From the NCBI GenBank assembly GCA_026419785.1, contig JAODTK010005559.1, positions 1-64,000 of the forward strand: a stretch of 64,000 nt of DNA, in the 5' to 3' direction. Below, piece by piece: positions 11,948-22,345 of the stretch. A program made the position numbers and the translations under genes. Numbering within the stretch: the first letter of the stretch is position 1; each line of letters begins with the position of its first letter. This stretch comes from Sclerodactyla briareus. Lineage: Eukaryota; Echinodermata; Holothuroidea; Dendrochirotida; Sclerodactylidae. The notes beneath the pieces are model-generated. The model was not told where the DNA came from and searched no databases. It saw only the letters and a list, made by a program, of their open reading frames with translations.

Positions 11948-12502
11948 TTAACCCTTTTCGCTACGTCAACGCCCACAGCGGGCGTATGCCATACCATCGT
12001 TTCGTACATGTACGCCCGCAGCGTGCGTATAGACCATACTAGCTAGTTTCAATCGAACCTCCGTATGAAACAATGGTAGATGGACGTATTATAGTAGTAG
12101 TTACAGATGTTAGAGCAAATTTTTTCAACCAAAAGCGGCCCCCCCCCCCACTTTCACAAATGTCGCAAAAATGGAGACCTCCACACGTAACAAAACAAGC
12201 AGAAATATTGTGACTTATCAACACGCGATGGTGCTTACTGTCACTGATTTTGACAGCGGTGATGAAGACATAGATTTAGGAGAAGACCTTCAAAATGAAG
12301 GACCATTGGGTCAAGAATCGGATGAGTATGATTCAGACGATGATATCCCTCTTTCAAGGTATAGCAGGCCTAACTTTGTGGCTAGGCCCAATACTACTAC
12401 TACTAGCCTAACACACAATGCCAATGGTGGGAGTGTTAGTAGGCCTACCAGCAGGGCCTACTGTACAGAGGGATGATCCCCCTCATGTAGCGAAAGGGTT
12501 AA
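11948..12502 (+). mobile_element. piggyBac-type non-autonomous element with TTAA target duplication
   Basis: The body at 11,952-12,498 (547 bp) is flanked by TTAA on both sides (11,948-11,951 and 12,499-12,502). The left end begins CCCTTTTCGCTAC and the right end is GTAGCGAAAGGG, the reverse complement except for one T. TTAA duplication and CCC-starting inverted ends are hallmarks of the piggyBac superfamily. Just inside the left end are two palindromic subterminal words: ACGCCCACAGCGGGCGT near 11,970 and a close variant near 12,011. The interior keeps only the acidic N-terminal piece of a transposase-like frame (see 12,171-12,476). The catalytic region is missing, so this is an internally deleted, MITE-like copy that needs a transposase supplied in trans. 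The ends are intact enough to look relatively young. Confidence 0.85.
12171..12476 (+). pseudogene. Truncated piggyBac transposase N-terminus
   Basis: A 101-codon frame begins at an ATG 219 bp inside the left inverted end and stops 22 bp before the right inverted end. Residues 25-62 are strongly acidic (DFDSGDEDIDLGEDL, then ESDEYDSDDDIPLSRYSRP), followed by a Ser/Thr/Asn-rich stretch. Many piggyBac-family transposases start with such a disordered acidic segment before the catalytic DDD core and a C-terminal Cys-rich domain. None of the latter is present. The frame runs into the right end because the middle of the element is deleted. Assignment rests on the surrounding element as much as on the protein. 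The product, if made, would be non-catalytic. Confidence 0.55.
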
Positions 12503-12798
12503 TAAGAAAGAATGTCCTTTTCTTATATAGAACATTCCCATGGAGCTCAATGTGCTTTAGACGAAATATCCTAATCATCAGTAACCTGCCGAAGATTGTG
12601 CTGGCACCCCAGGTGCAACTCGGCTCACTACAGCTACACCCTGTTGCAGCCCCACACCCCCCAGCCATTACCTCAACAATTCTCCAATTAACGAGGGAGG
12701 AGAGGAGCGAGTAGAGATAATAATTGCGTAACTTTGGATACCAGCTTGTTACCTCAAACCACTAGGCCACCACACTCTCTAATCAGGGTAATACCCTT
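12503..12798. other. Intergenic, no gene seen
   Basis: No gene is supported. On the minus strand, 12,760-12,780 reads like a tRNA A-box (GTGGCCTAGTGG), but no B-box was found at the right distance. Confidence 0.35.
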
Positions 12799-12851
12799 GG
12801 AGTGCTTCAAGCACTGTGGTGTAAAGGCAATAAATGTAGTGATATTATAAA

Positions 12852-12883
<32 letters not shown>

Positions 12884-12890
12884 GGGTTGT
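12799..12890 (+). mobile_element. SINE/LINE-type 3' tail ending in (ATT)n
   Basis: The segment 'gagtgcttcaagcactgtgg' followed by an AT-rich stretch and a clean (ATT)n run at 12,853-12,882 is typical of tails shared by L2/CR1 LINEs and their SINE partners. No head is recognised upstream, so it is annotated only as a tail. Confidence 0.4.
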
Positions 12891-13234
12891 TGGGGTTGAC
12901 CCGTAAATCAGGAGATTACACATTGTTAGAATTTTTGTTTCATTTTACATTCTATGGTGTACTTGCCGAGCATAGGATCAAAACCTATTCAAATCCCAGA
13001 AAGGATGCAGACCTGGATACTGCACCTATTGTCAGGCAGCAATCCCTCAGGATGTACATGGGAATAGGCAGGGTGCCTCTGTTGGCGGTACCTTATGTTG
13101 GGGTGGGGGTAATCACACGCAGACTGCAACTTGCAAATTGCTCTACCCCCTCGTTTGCCCCTCTCCATCCCTTGTACTGAGTATGCAGGGCGAGAAGGCA
13201 AACGTTCCCTTTTTAGAGACTTTGGTATTATTCT
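12891..13234. other. Intergenic, no gene seen
   Basis: The 97-codon frame at 12,887-13,180 has no motif and no splice context. Confidence 0.35.
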
Positions 13235-13305
13235 GAGTTGGTAAGTCGAACCCCGGTCTCCCGGGTGGAAGGCCGACGCTCTACCAACTGTGCAAACCAC
13301 TTCGT
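13235..13305 (-). repeat. tRNA-like SINE head (antisense)
   Basis: Read on the minus strand, an A-box-like 'gcacagttggtagagc' is followed about 35 nt later by a B-box-like 'ggggttcgactt', the spacing of an internal RNA polymerase III promoter. Acceptor-stem pairing is not visible, so this is a tRNA-derived SINE head or relic rather than a working tRNA gene. The body would extend toward lower coordinates. Confidence 0.45.
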
Positions 13306-13751
13306 CAAGGAACAATTTATTACTAAACAAGGATGAATGAACCACTCAGGAATAGCCAAACCCTACAGATACACCGCGAAGCAAAACTCACCAAACGACC
13401 CACATCCAGCTAATCTCCCTGTCTCTCTCTCTCTGTCAACCTCTCCCTGATCATCCATTTCCTAGCTCCCCATCTCCTCTCCAACATGTCAGAATTCGAA
13501 TCATGCCGAGTAGACAAGTGAATTGCATACATGTATTAAAATGTGCATGTCATCATTCTGGTCTACCGTTTACTAATTGCTCCTTGCTGAATATCCCCTC
13601 TCTATTAGTGCATTGGAATAATGCACTAGACATAATCAACCTGGAGGGGGGGGGGGGAATCAACACATAATATTTATCTGATACATTGAGAGAATTCTAA
13701 AAGTATAGGGAGAAACCAATTGTGGGGTTCCAATCTACTACTGACAATGAT
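13306..13751. other. Intergenic, no gene seen
   Basis: It contains a short CT tract near 13,420 and a G-run at 13,645-13,656. No gene is supported. Confidence 0.35.
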
Positions 13752-14500
13752 CTAACATGTGAGCAAGTGATAACAGAAGTGAATTAAACAGGACAGGTGC
13801 AGTAAAAGGTCTGTGTACAGTAGCACAAAACTAGAAATGAAATGACGGAAAACACAAAGAGTTCGAACTTCAACATTAGTCGCACAGTTAACGCTGTTTG
13901 CACAATATACAAATGCGACATGTTGGAATGATATCTTCATTGTCAGTACTGTAAGTAAAACTGAATTACAACGAAATAATGCCGGACCATAGGCGAGTGT
14001 TACAACAAGAATTGTGGAGGGATTAGTGTAACAATGTGAGCAGTACCCCTTGAGCTGTTTGTTCAAATTAGGATGTATCCAGATTAAGGTAAAGACTTTT
14101 TTCTTGAGTCCATTAGTGAAGCTGGGAGCCTGATTCCATAATTCTGATGAATTAAAACCAGGGCCGCACTGAGCTCTGAAATTAGGAGATTTGTCTAGAT
14201 GTCTATAGATGTGTGAGTTTTTGTCCATGTTGAGGTGCTCATTGATCCAAGTAGCTAGGTGCCTGTGGGTTTTCCCCGCTGTAACAAGCATTACAGTTTG
14301 AATATTTGAAAAATTCAGTTTACCACAGTAACCTGAATGATGAAAGATTTTGTATCCGAAAACAGTGTGAGTTTTTGTCCATGTTGAGGTGCTCATTGAT
14401 CCAAGTAGCTAGGTGCCTGTGGGTTTTCCCCGCTGGAAAAAAGCAGTACAGCGGAAGATTTGAAAAATTCAGTTTACTCCACAGTGTTCTCCACAGGTCC
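13752..14500 (-). pseudogene. GIY-YIG endonuclease fragment of a retroelement
   Basis: The minus-strand frame 14,396-13,752 contains GKTHRHLATWINEHLNMDKN, then SHIYRHL..SPNFR, then 'WIHPNLNKQLKGY' near 14,050. This is the C-terminal half of the GIY-YIG nuclease found in Penelope-like and related retroelements: a conserved Arg/His helix (H.hL..RI.EHL..DKNSHI.KHL) and a terminal P.LNKQ motif. The YIG-bearing N-terminal half and any reverse transcriptase are missing. After residue ~130 the frame is simply open by chance. The block from the 'AGKTHRHL' region through 'DKNSH' occurs twice in tandem (14,211-14,281 and 14,365-14,435), a duplication that would break the fold. It is a different sequence lineage from the nuclease at 55.3-55.7 kb. 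Confidence 0.6.
14211..14490 (-). repeat. 154-bp tandem duplication within the GIY-YIG relic
   Basis: 71 identical bases at 14,211-14,281 and 14,365-14,435 are followed in both copies by a diverged stretch and the shared word 'tttgaaaaattcagttta'. The offset is 154 bp. Near-perfect identity of the 71-bp cores contrasts with the decay around them, suggesting a recent duplication. Confidence 0.85.
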
Positions 14501-14545
14501 AAAGTTTGTCCGGGTGGTGTGCTAGCCGTCATGGGGGAGGGGTCT

Positions 14546-14572
14546 AAGGGGAGGGGGTGTCCCCCTCCCCTT
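14546..14572. repeat. 12-bp perfect GC-rich hairpin
   Basis: AAGGGGAGGGGG and its exact complement CCCCCTCCCCTT are separated by TGT. Such G-rich/C-rich hairpins occur near MITE ends elsewhere in this window (23,707-23,727; 24,110-24,140). Confidence 0.8.
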
Positions 14573-16436
14573 GGAAAATTTTAGACCTCGAAAAGGGGGC
14601 TAGATGCCAAAGGGGCAAATTGGTGCCATATTTGCTTGCATGTATCTCCCAAAAATCTCCATTTTACAGGCAGTGTTTTCAATTTTCCAACGATAGCAGA
14701 GTGAAAAAAAAATCTTCAAAATTGCGGCAAAAATAAGTTGAACGAAAACTGTCAGCAAGGCTCCCAGTCGGAACTGTGATGCTCCCTTCCACATATTCTG
14801 AGGGAGATTGTAGCCAACCGTGTTCTATTCATGGATGAAGCTACAAACCTGAGGTAGTATTAGAAGCGTGTTGAAACATCGGCCCCTGCTCCGGATCCCA
14901 CTAGACCCACACTCTCGTCAACCTGAACCTCCCCACCCCTAACCCACCCCCCCCTCCCCACCCTCCCGTCAGCAATCCGTTCTGAAGTGGATGCCCCCCC
15001 CCTTTCATGAGTTCTCATACGCACGACAAAGTAATAAGCGCATTGACTTTTTGGATTTTACAGTATAAAGCACCGTGTAATTTATCATCAAAAAAAACTA
15101 TTTCGATTCACACTGCCTAGTGCAGTTTCCCAATGCCGAGGCTACCGACAAGCGCGTTTTCATTTAACAGCTGTGCATTGAACTGTTGATGCAATATTGG
15201 TTACGCGACTCGAACCCTTTGCATTCGATTCTAGTGATTTGACAAATGTCCCAACCAATTCTGGCTAATTGACCGATCAGGGGCGCTTGACTTTCTGGTG
15301 CAGTAACTCTCATGTGTTCTCCATCCTCCATATTATCAGACCTAGCCGCGTGAGTGACAACGGGCGGACATTCAAGTTCTCGATATCGGCTGTTTTTTTT
15401 GTTCTGATACCTACCTTCCGTTTTCAGTGATTTGTTTCCTTAAAAAATTTGGGAACATTTATACATCATTGTGTGTTCAACCTGATCAGCGGTTTCGTAT
15501 CAGAATTGGTCGATTATGCATGATCGGAATCGGTTCGGTAAGTTTTGCCGATCAAAAAGTTCCGATCAATACATCCGATTAATTGCAAAACCTTAGAGGA
15601 CCTAACTGGAACAATTACTTGCGCTCAAAAATTGACCGACACGATCGCTACATATTGTGTAGGCTGATTGCTGAAACCAACAATTTTTGTATCTGCTACA
15701 AGGTTTTCGGCAACGTAGCCCCCCTTCTCCCTTTCCGATAATTACAACTACCAACATGAACACATCATTCACTCTGCATGTACAATAGCCTACACAAACC
15801 CAATTAAAAACTGCATTGCTGCGTGTAACGATTTAGCATAAATACCAAAGAAATCCCAACCTCAAAAGTTGTTGTAATGTGATAAAAACCTTGCTAAAGC
15901 TGTTAATTAACATTCTTGCTCCATTATTCAGTAAATAAGTCCATTGATTGAAGGAGTTGTATGTAGCCTACGCAAATAACAGCTGCATTTTACAACAAAT
16001 CGGCGCTCCCCGATCCGTGTTCCGGATTCGGCCCTACCTATTAGGTTCAATATACAAAGTCCCATTGTACTGTATTCGGAAGAGAATCGCGCTGGATGTG
16101 ATACTACTGTCTAAATTCATAGCAAGATGTACGTACATGCCAAATACGGCTGTTTTGGCCTATAGGAATCATGTTTAGTTGACCTATGGTGTATGCACTG
16201 GTGATGAACGAGCATTGGAGTGTAGCGCTCGCGACGTGGAGGCGGGGAATATTTTCTTGCTTCTGTGTATATACGTTAGCTGGCGGAAATCGGAACTTGA
16301 GAGTCCAGTTTATGAGTGTAGGGTTTGGAGAAAAGACAAACATGCAGGGATGATGACCGCGCAGAAACAAACTGTTTTTATCAATGTAATCGCTATGAGT
16401 TGACATTTTGTACAGTGCCTGGTTGTTGTTTTATTG
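14573..16436. other. Intergenic with C-rich tract
   Basis: A strongly C-rich tract spans 14,920-15,003. Frames between 15,948 and 16,403 are short and lack motifs. No gene is supported. Confidence 0.4.
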
Positions 16437-16514
16437 GTCCGGGCGGTAAAGGTTTTTGTCCGGGCGGGAGCTTTCTGTCCGGGGCTTGTGACCGTTTTCA
16501 CTTTTTGTCCGGAG
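16437..16514 (+). repeat. Cluster of four GTCCGG words
   Basis: GTCCGG occurs at 16,437, 16,458, 16,477 and 16,507, three of them preceded by a T-run ('tttttgtccgg', 'tttctgtccgg'). It may be a short degenerate tandem repeat or part of a transposon end. A related 'tttgtccgggtgg' lies at 14,508. Confidence 0.45.
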
Positions 16515-18270
16515 CGGCGCGCCCGCGCAAACCGTATGGAGAACCCAGCTCACATAAACCCTTACGAGGAAGATTCTCAGAAAGCATGTCTTATTTGTTA
16601 TCTTGTGTATATTGTGTAATAGCGTTAAAACTTTGTGGATATAATGTTTACTTCAAATCTGTGGTGTTTTTTCGTTATTTCCAATTGCAATGTAGTAGTA
16701 TAACGAATTAGCTATTGTTAGCCAATATATTCTGTAGAGTATTATCTATGGATTAGTGAACAGAAATTGAACTTTCTTTTCTTCATGGGTTGTCTATGAT
16801 CTATACTTTTTTTTCCGTGTAGAGTTTATGTCTCCCTGTTACTGCAGGTTCTTCGCCAGTTTATTCCGCTACTTTTAGCAGTTTTTTCCATCATCATCCT
16901 GGTGGGACCGAGCTGCTTTTCCTCCCTTGGTACCTTCACAACCATTGGCGCCTTCCCTGTTCATACAAGCTGTGTGGCCTGGGACTGATAACAAAACTTG
17001 AAAGAAATGAAACACTGTTGGCAAGTATCTCTGGTTGGGGCGGTGGGGGCGGTTCATTGACAGGCTGTTCCTGGTTACCACTCCACCCCCCCGTTCCTGC
17101 TCTTGGCCATGGTCCTCCCTGATCCCAGCAAGTATTCTCGGGCATCCGAGGAACCGGAGGAAAATGGTTCGAGCATCGGTGACGAGTGTAGTCTTGTGTT
17201 AAGCGTGTTATATTGCTGATTTCCTGGTGGCTTTTATCTTGCTGCCAGCCATCATTAATTAGACAGTTCTGCAATGCGCCACCATTTCTGTAGTCTGTTA
17301 CTCGTATCAACGTCTGTCCAAATTGTAATTTCACTTCAATATTCGGAGCGGCCAACTCACCACTGATAGAGAACCCCCGCTTGAATATTTGGATTTTTTT
17401 CGATGGAGGGATAGAACATAACAGCGTGTTACAATGAGTGACATCGAGGATCTAACCGTTTACAGTTTGACAATGTAAACATGGCTGAAAATAATATCTT
17501 TAAAAAAATCTTCACAATCTAACAAGACGTTGTACAGAAGACTAATGGTGGTGCAGTGGTGGTGTAATGCCGGATATAAGGCAGCAGGAAAAATTGGGAA
17601 TATTTGACGTCTTAAAATAAGACTAGGACAAGTGAGCTCTATAAGTACGTTTCCAATGCTCCAAGGGAGGCATAATAATATGCAGAAACAGCACCCGAGC
17701 TGCAAGTCCAAAAAAATACTCCTGGACCGCAGTTCACCATTATGGACATCGGCGAAATGTTGCCTTCTCTTCTCAAATAAGGTAGTTTTACATGGGAGTA
17801 GAGAAATTCAAATAGTCACTCTACGAATTGAATCAAGCATCGGAAAGTCCCGCCTGTAATTCCTGTGGGTTTTAACCTACTGTAGATCCTCTTCTGTGTG
17901 AGGCCACTCTATAGTAAAGAATAAAACAATATTGTACAAATCTACAAAATCCACCTTACATATCTGAATTTTTCAAGAATCAAGAAAGGGCTATGTTCCA
18001 CACTTCCACTATTGCAAAATGCACTCAGGTAAAAACTCTTGAGAAATTGACAATACCCACAGGCAGTAGGAATAGTGCAGTGGGAGGCCTGTCCTTCTCA
18101 AATAACTTGAAAACATCTTACATATCCCAAATCGCCCATTTATTCACAGCAACAACAAAACAGTCCGAATTAAATTCACGGCACTATGCCTCAGGTGGAC
18201 TCGACCGATCGAGGCTATATAGCTAGCTGCTGGCTAGACTGTGTACGCACGATACATGCTGTGAAGATTG
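16515..18270. other. Intergenic; one GC-richer antisense open frame
   Basis: The minus strand is open from about 17,385 to 16,936 (roughly 150 codons, starting within FSISGELAAPNIEVKLQFGQ). The local base composition is less AT-rich than the surroundings. No ATG, motif or convincing splice pair was found, so it is only a weak coding candidate. The rest of the stretch shows nothing recognisable. Confidence 0.3.
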
Positions 18271-18290
18271 TGTCGCTTGGCCAAGCGACA
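18271..18290. repeat. Perfect 20-bp palindrome
   Basis: TGTCGCTTGGCCAAGCGACA is its own reverse complement with no loop. It lies in otherwise plain sequence. Confidence 0.9.
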
Positions 18291-18671
18291 ATGTACATGC
18301 TGCATACAGGGGCAAACAGTTTTTCACAGGCGCTATAGTGGTATCGATTGTCCAAAGTTTTTGAAGGCAATTGGTGGCGGTTGCCTCGAATTTCCCTAAC
18401 CTCTATTATGGTGTTATCCGGGTTTCAATTCTGCAACAGAGGCCCTTGTATCTATTCATTATTCCCTAAATAGCACAGGGATTTGTGCTATTACTAGTGA
18501 ACTTTATATGATGTTTTGAGCTTATTTCACTCTTTTCCCACTATTATTTTGTTCAAGAGCCGAGACATAGTCGGAATGTAGAATCGCAAAAATAAATTTG
18601 TATTCAAATGTTGTGAATAAAAGAACTAGAGGATTCAGAAATAGGTAAATATTCTTCTACACTTGTACCTT
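18291..18671. other. Intergenic, no gene seen
   Basis: No gene or repeat recognised. Confidence 0.4.
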
Positions 18672-18760
18672 CATACATACATACATACATACATACATAC
18701 ATCCATACATACATACATACATACATACATACATACATACATACATACATACATACATAG
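18672..18760. repeat. (ATAC)n microsatellite
   Basis: About 22 near-perfect tetranucleotide units with one CC interruption at 18,702-18,703. Open frames on both strands here are products of the repeat. CA-rich sequence continues patchily to about 18,900. Confidence 0.97.
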
Positions 18761-19061
18761 TTTTCACATACATATATGCATGTATGAACACCTACATATG
18801 ACGCACACACCACCACAAATTAAGCACATACAATCTCGAACAAACACAGATGCTCATAAAAACAGAACAGACAGGCACACACACACCTACTAACACACTT
18901 TCACTGTACGCACTGTCATATTCATGTTTGAGCATAGAAAGCCTTATTTTGTTCAAAATAACAGTGCTGCATTTTATACATGTGCCAGTTATGCGAATCA
19001 GTGCTCTAATAAGATCAAGCGGTCCTGCATTTGCGCAGTGTATCCATACATCAACTAGACA
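18761..19061. other. CA-rich flank, no gene seen
   Basis: It contains a short (AC)n tract at 18,876-18,887. No gene is supported. Confidence 0.4.
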
Positions 19062-19688
19062 CGTGCAGGCGGGTAAACCCCGGACGGGTATATCCCCGCA
19101 AAAATGGCCTTTGTGGACCTCGTTGAAGCAAGCACATTAAAATTTATGTCTAATTTGACCTCTGGTGACTTTGAAATGCCCTACCTGTTGTTCAGGACGC
19201 CAACTAACTTTCACACATTCTCCAAGTTTCGTTGAATCCTAGAAGTTGGAAAATGTCGAATAAAATGCAAATTTGACCTCTGGTGACCTTTGGGACCAAC
19301 TTTTGTCCCCACTGATTCATGCGAATCGGACTAACTCTGTATTTTGGCAAGAAACTCACAAATTTCACCTCCAGTGACCTTGAAACCACCGCCATGTTTT
19401 TCGGGACCAATTTTTGTCCCCACCCACCAAGTTTCATGTAAATCGGACTAACTCTGTTTTTTGTTTAAAACCTCGAAATAGAGGGGAGCAAACATGAAGT
19501 GACGCCCACTTTCGAACTCATCCGAGATTTTGCTAGACGGACATGTGTACCAAGTTTCAGATCGATTGTATAAAGCGTTAAAGAGTTATTGCACTAACCC
19601 TAGTTTCAGGCGGCGGAGACGGCGGCTACCGAAAATCCACCCCCAAAACCATAATCTCCGGACACTTAAAAGTGTTCAAGAGATAAAA
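19062..19688 (+). repeat. R1 interspersed repeat, copy 2 (fullest)
   Basis: This is the longest copy. It starts with 'gcgggtaaaccccgg' and ends with 'atctccggacacttaaaagtgttcaagaga', a terminal stem. A 111-bp internal module is duplicated: 'gggaccaa.ttttgtcccc' begins at 19,292 and again at 19,403. The antisense frame with repeated WGQKLVPK (19,204-19,437) is a by-product of that duplication. See 5,540-6,083 for the shared landmarks. Confidence 0.65.
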
Positions 19689-21285
19689 TCAATACAGTAT
19701 TGCAATCTGGTCAAATGCAAGGCTTTGAATTATTCTTTTTGAACACAATAGCTGATAATTTACACAGTCTGGATGAAAGGTTGACATATATACCATTCAG
19801 GAGAAAAAAACAAACAATGGTGTTAGAATACAACTGACCTACATACATCTGTCCAAAATATCGCTCATTATAAATAAAATTCTTGGTTTAGAATATATAC
19901 TGCAGTTTGTTTGAAATGCTGCCTACTAAGGGCTACTGGAGCCATTCAAATATATATACTCACAAGAAGATATATAGTGAACAGGACTTGCTATCTATCC
20001 CATGCAATTCATGCTTTGTGAGAACAACTTTTGAAATATCGTACCAGTTAATGGGCTTCTCTTATTCTTTCTTTTCCTCAAAGGAGCCCCCCACTACATA
20101 CTGATGTGCCAGAACATGAAGAATACTTTATATACAATACCACAGCTTGTCGGGATGCTAAATGAAAGCCTCCATTCCAGTGAATATGAGTGATGCTACA
20201 ACTCATTGTGGCCAGAGAAAAAAAAAATTAATCAAATTCATCTGTTAATGTCTCACTGAGCGCTTGCATTCTATCCATTTAGACAACTCATAGAGAGAGA
20301 ACGATTCTCTTAGGTCACCTTGGTAACGAAAAAGAATACCGGCCAGCCAAGTTTCTCAAAGAGCAATCAGCAAATAGGTTTCAAATTCTGAAATTGGGAA
20401 GGGAAATTGAGAAACCTTGGGGCGAGTGTTGATAATACCATAAAACTTGTCTATTGATGGTGCATGGGTAGGTAGTCTTATTCGAGGTTCAGTATAAACT
20501 GGTGCTTTCTAACTGCAGGTATTTTGGGGGTTTTCTTGAAATTCTCGGAATTTGCGCTGCACCTGTGGATATGCTCTATGATAGTCTGAAAACACAACTA
20601 TGGAGTATTGTAACTAATGGTGCGTTCTTTTGAACCTCGTATATACCGTATATGTCAGGTAGAGTGGACAAAAATGAAGGGGGTTTGGACTGCGTCACAT
20701 AACCGTTGTAAGCACGTACAGTTTGTGTTTCCTCTGACTTGGTAATTACCAGAGTCACGACTTTGAAAGAACGCACCAGTTCTTAGTTTGACACCATTTC
20801 AGCTCATGAATATCCATCTTTTCGCCTGACAGGTTGCACCGACCACAGTGCACTATAGGGAATACACTAGCTAATTCGAATAAAATTGATATGTGTGCAG
20901 GGTACAGGGAGCCTGGCAATAGCTGTCTGCATGGTGCAGCAATGAATATTAACAAAAGTATTCACGATTGTCCTGTGATTGAGTGACACTCAGGAGGGTG
21001 CACATTTGACAAATGTGACTTGTTCCATTAAGACCAGGGCCGAGAAACCAGAGATTCTGCCGAAAGAGAGGGCGATAGGGTTGCCACTTGGGATAGGGTC
21101 AAGTTTCGCCAGAATGACTCATGGGAGAGGGGGGGGGGGATTTGGGAAAGTATGAGATTTGAGGTATGATGAGGTTGAGGAGTGAAGTAGACTGGTGATA
21201 TGAGGTTGAACCTGTAACCTCTGTATTACAAGCTCAATGCTGTATTTACCAATAAGGTAGCCAATGCTCCACAAATTCCTTAACA
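19689..21285. other. Intergenic, no gene seen
   Basis: No coding motif, repeat family or RNA structure was recognised. A G-run lies at 21,130-21,139. Confidence 0.4.
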
Positions 21286-21602
21286 TTAGGAGATCGGATC
21301 AGCTCGGTTGGTAGAGCTTAGGACTGGTGATCGAAAGGTTGCGAGTTCGAACCCCAATGACCAATCAACTTTTCTGGTGTACCCTTGGGCAAGGTACTTT
21401 GTCAACAATGACCTACAATTGACCAACAATGGGAACCTGTGAGGAATTTGAGTGCAATCTGTGCCTACTATGGCAGCAACTTATACTCTCCGGGATTGTC
21501 TGTAAATATTGTCTGTAATATCTGTAGAGCACTTTGAGAACGTCTACGACATTAGGAACCACTATAATAAGCATGCAGATTATTATTATTATTATTATTA
21601 AC
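21286..21602 (+). mobile_element. tRNA-derived SINE with (ATT)n tail
   Basis: An A-box-like 'cagctcggttggtagagc' (21,299-21,316) and a B-box-like 'gcgagttcgaacccc' (21,341-21,355) form an RNA polymerase III promoter. The body contains 'cccttgggcaaggtacttt', resembling the conserved core of CORE/MIR-type SINEs. The 3' part 'gtagagcactttgagaacg' leads into (ATT)n at 21,583-21,600, a LINE-like tail used for trans-mobilisation. It has no coding capacity. Confidence 0.7.
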
Positions 21603-21949
21603 ATTATTGATCGATTTGCCCAAGTGCTACCGGGCATGTTACATGATGTCACTGCAGCAATGTAGTAAGTGATTTTCATATTATTATCAACTAACTTGAC
21701 ATTCATCTTGGCTATGGCTTCTAGGAGATTTCTTCATCTTCAGGTGGGGTGTGAGGGCCCTCCTACCGGCCCACTGGTCCACCTCGTAGAATCGGTCGCA
21801 CCGTGTTCTACCCAGGTGGAGCACTCTTGGGGGGTGTGGTGTGCTGGGAGGCGGCCCCGTCAGCTGCGGGTAACATGACCCCGGGGGTAGACCTGGGGTG
21901 AAAGGTAAGTGTCTGAAATATAACGTATGTCTGATATGGACAAATAATG
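21603..21949. other. GC-richer segment with a splice-like pair
   Basis: 21,742-21,903 lies between a 'cttcatcttcag' acceptor-like site and a strong 'gaaag|gtaagtg' donor-like site, but all three forward frames contain a stop (see rejected list). Confidence 0.3.
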
Positions 21950-22345
21950 TCTAGTAAATGGGATCGAAAGAATGAAATCCTCTAAACTCTTATTACTACT
22001 ACTTTGAACACTTTTAGGAAACATCTCAAAACATATTTGTTTCGTGTAAATCATAAAAAACTATTTTGTACTACTACATTTCACTATATTTTCTCCCTTT
22101 TTTTGATTGAGTAACTAGAGTATTATTGATGTTTGTTTGACAATCTCTTTCGACTTAATTCAGTTTTCTCGCTTTTCATTTTTCTGTTATCCCTATATTC
22201 TATCCCCTTTACTCACATTGTAGGCTACTGTTTATTCTCCTGTATTGTCTTATTATTGTTTTATCCGTCTTATTGTAGAGCGCCATTGAACACCTCAGTG
22301 ATTTAGGCGCTATATGAATTTGGTATATATATAATAAAATATTTC
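21950..22345 (+). mobile_element. Non-LTR (L2/CR1-like) 3' end
   Basis: A frame near 21,995-22,060 reads 'LNTFRKHLKTYLFRVNH', the usual last coding segment of L2/CR1/Jockey elements (..FK..LKT.LF). It is followed by a 3' UTR ending 'gtagagcgcc..ttaggcgctatatgaattt', a standard L2-like terminus. The reverse transcriptase is missing. This is a 5'-truncated dead copy. Confidence 0.55.

Noticed and set aside
16936-17385. Antisense ~150-codon open frame in a less AT-rich patch
   Set aside because: No ATG, domain or convincing splice pair. Mentioned as a weak candidate only.
18604-18893. Tyr/His/Thr-rich frames on both strands
   Set aside because: Products of the (ATAC)n microsatellite.
21291-21360. 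Functional tRNA gene
   Set aside because: A- and B-boxes are present but acceptor-stem pairing is absent and a SINE body with (ATT)n tail follows.
21742-21903. Exon-like segment with acceptor and strong GTAAGT donor
   Set aside because: All three forward frames contain stops before the donor, and the antisense frame lacks a matching donor. At best it is untranslated.
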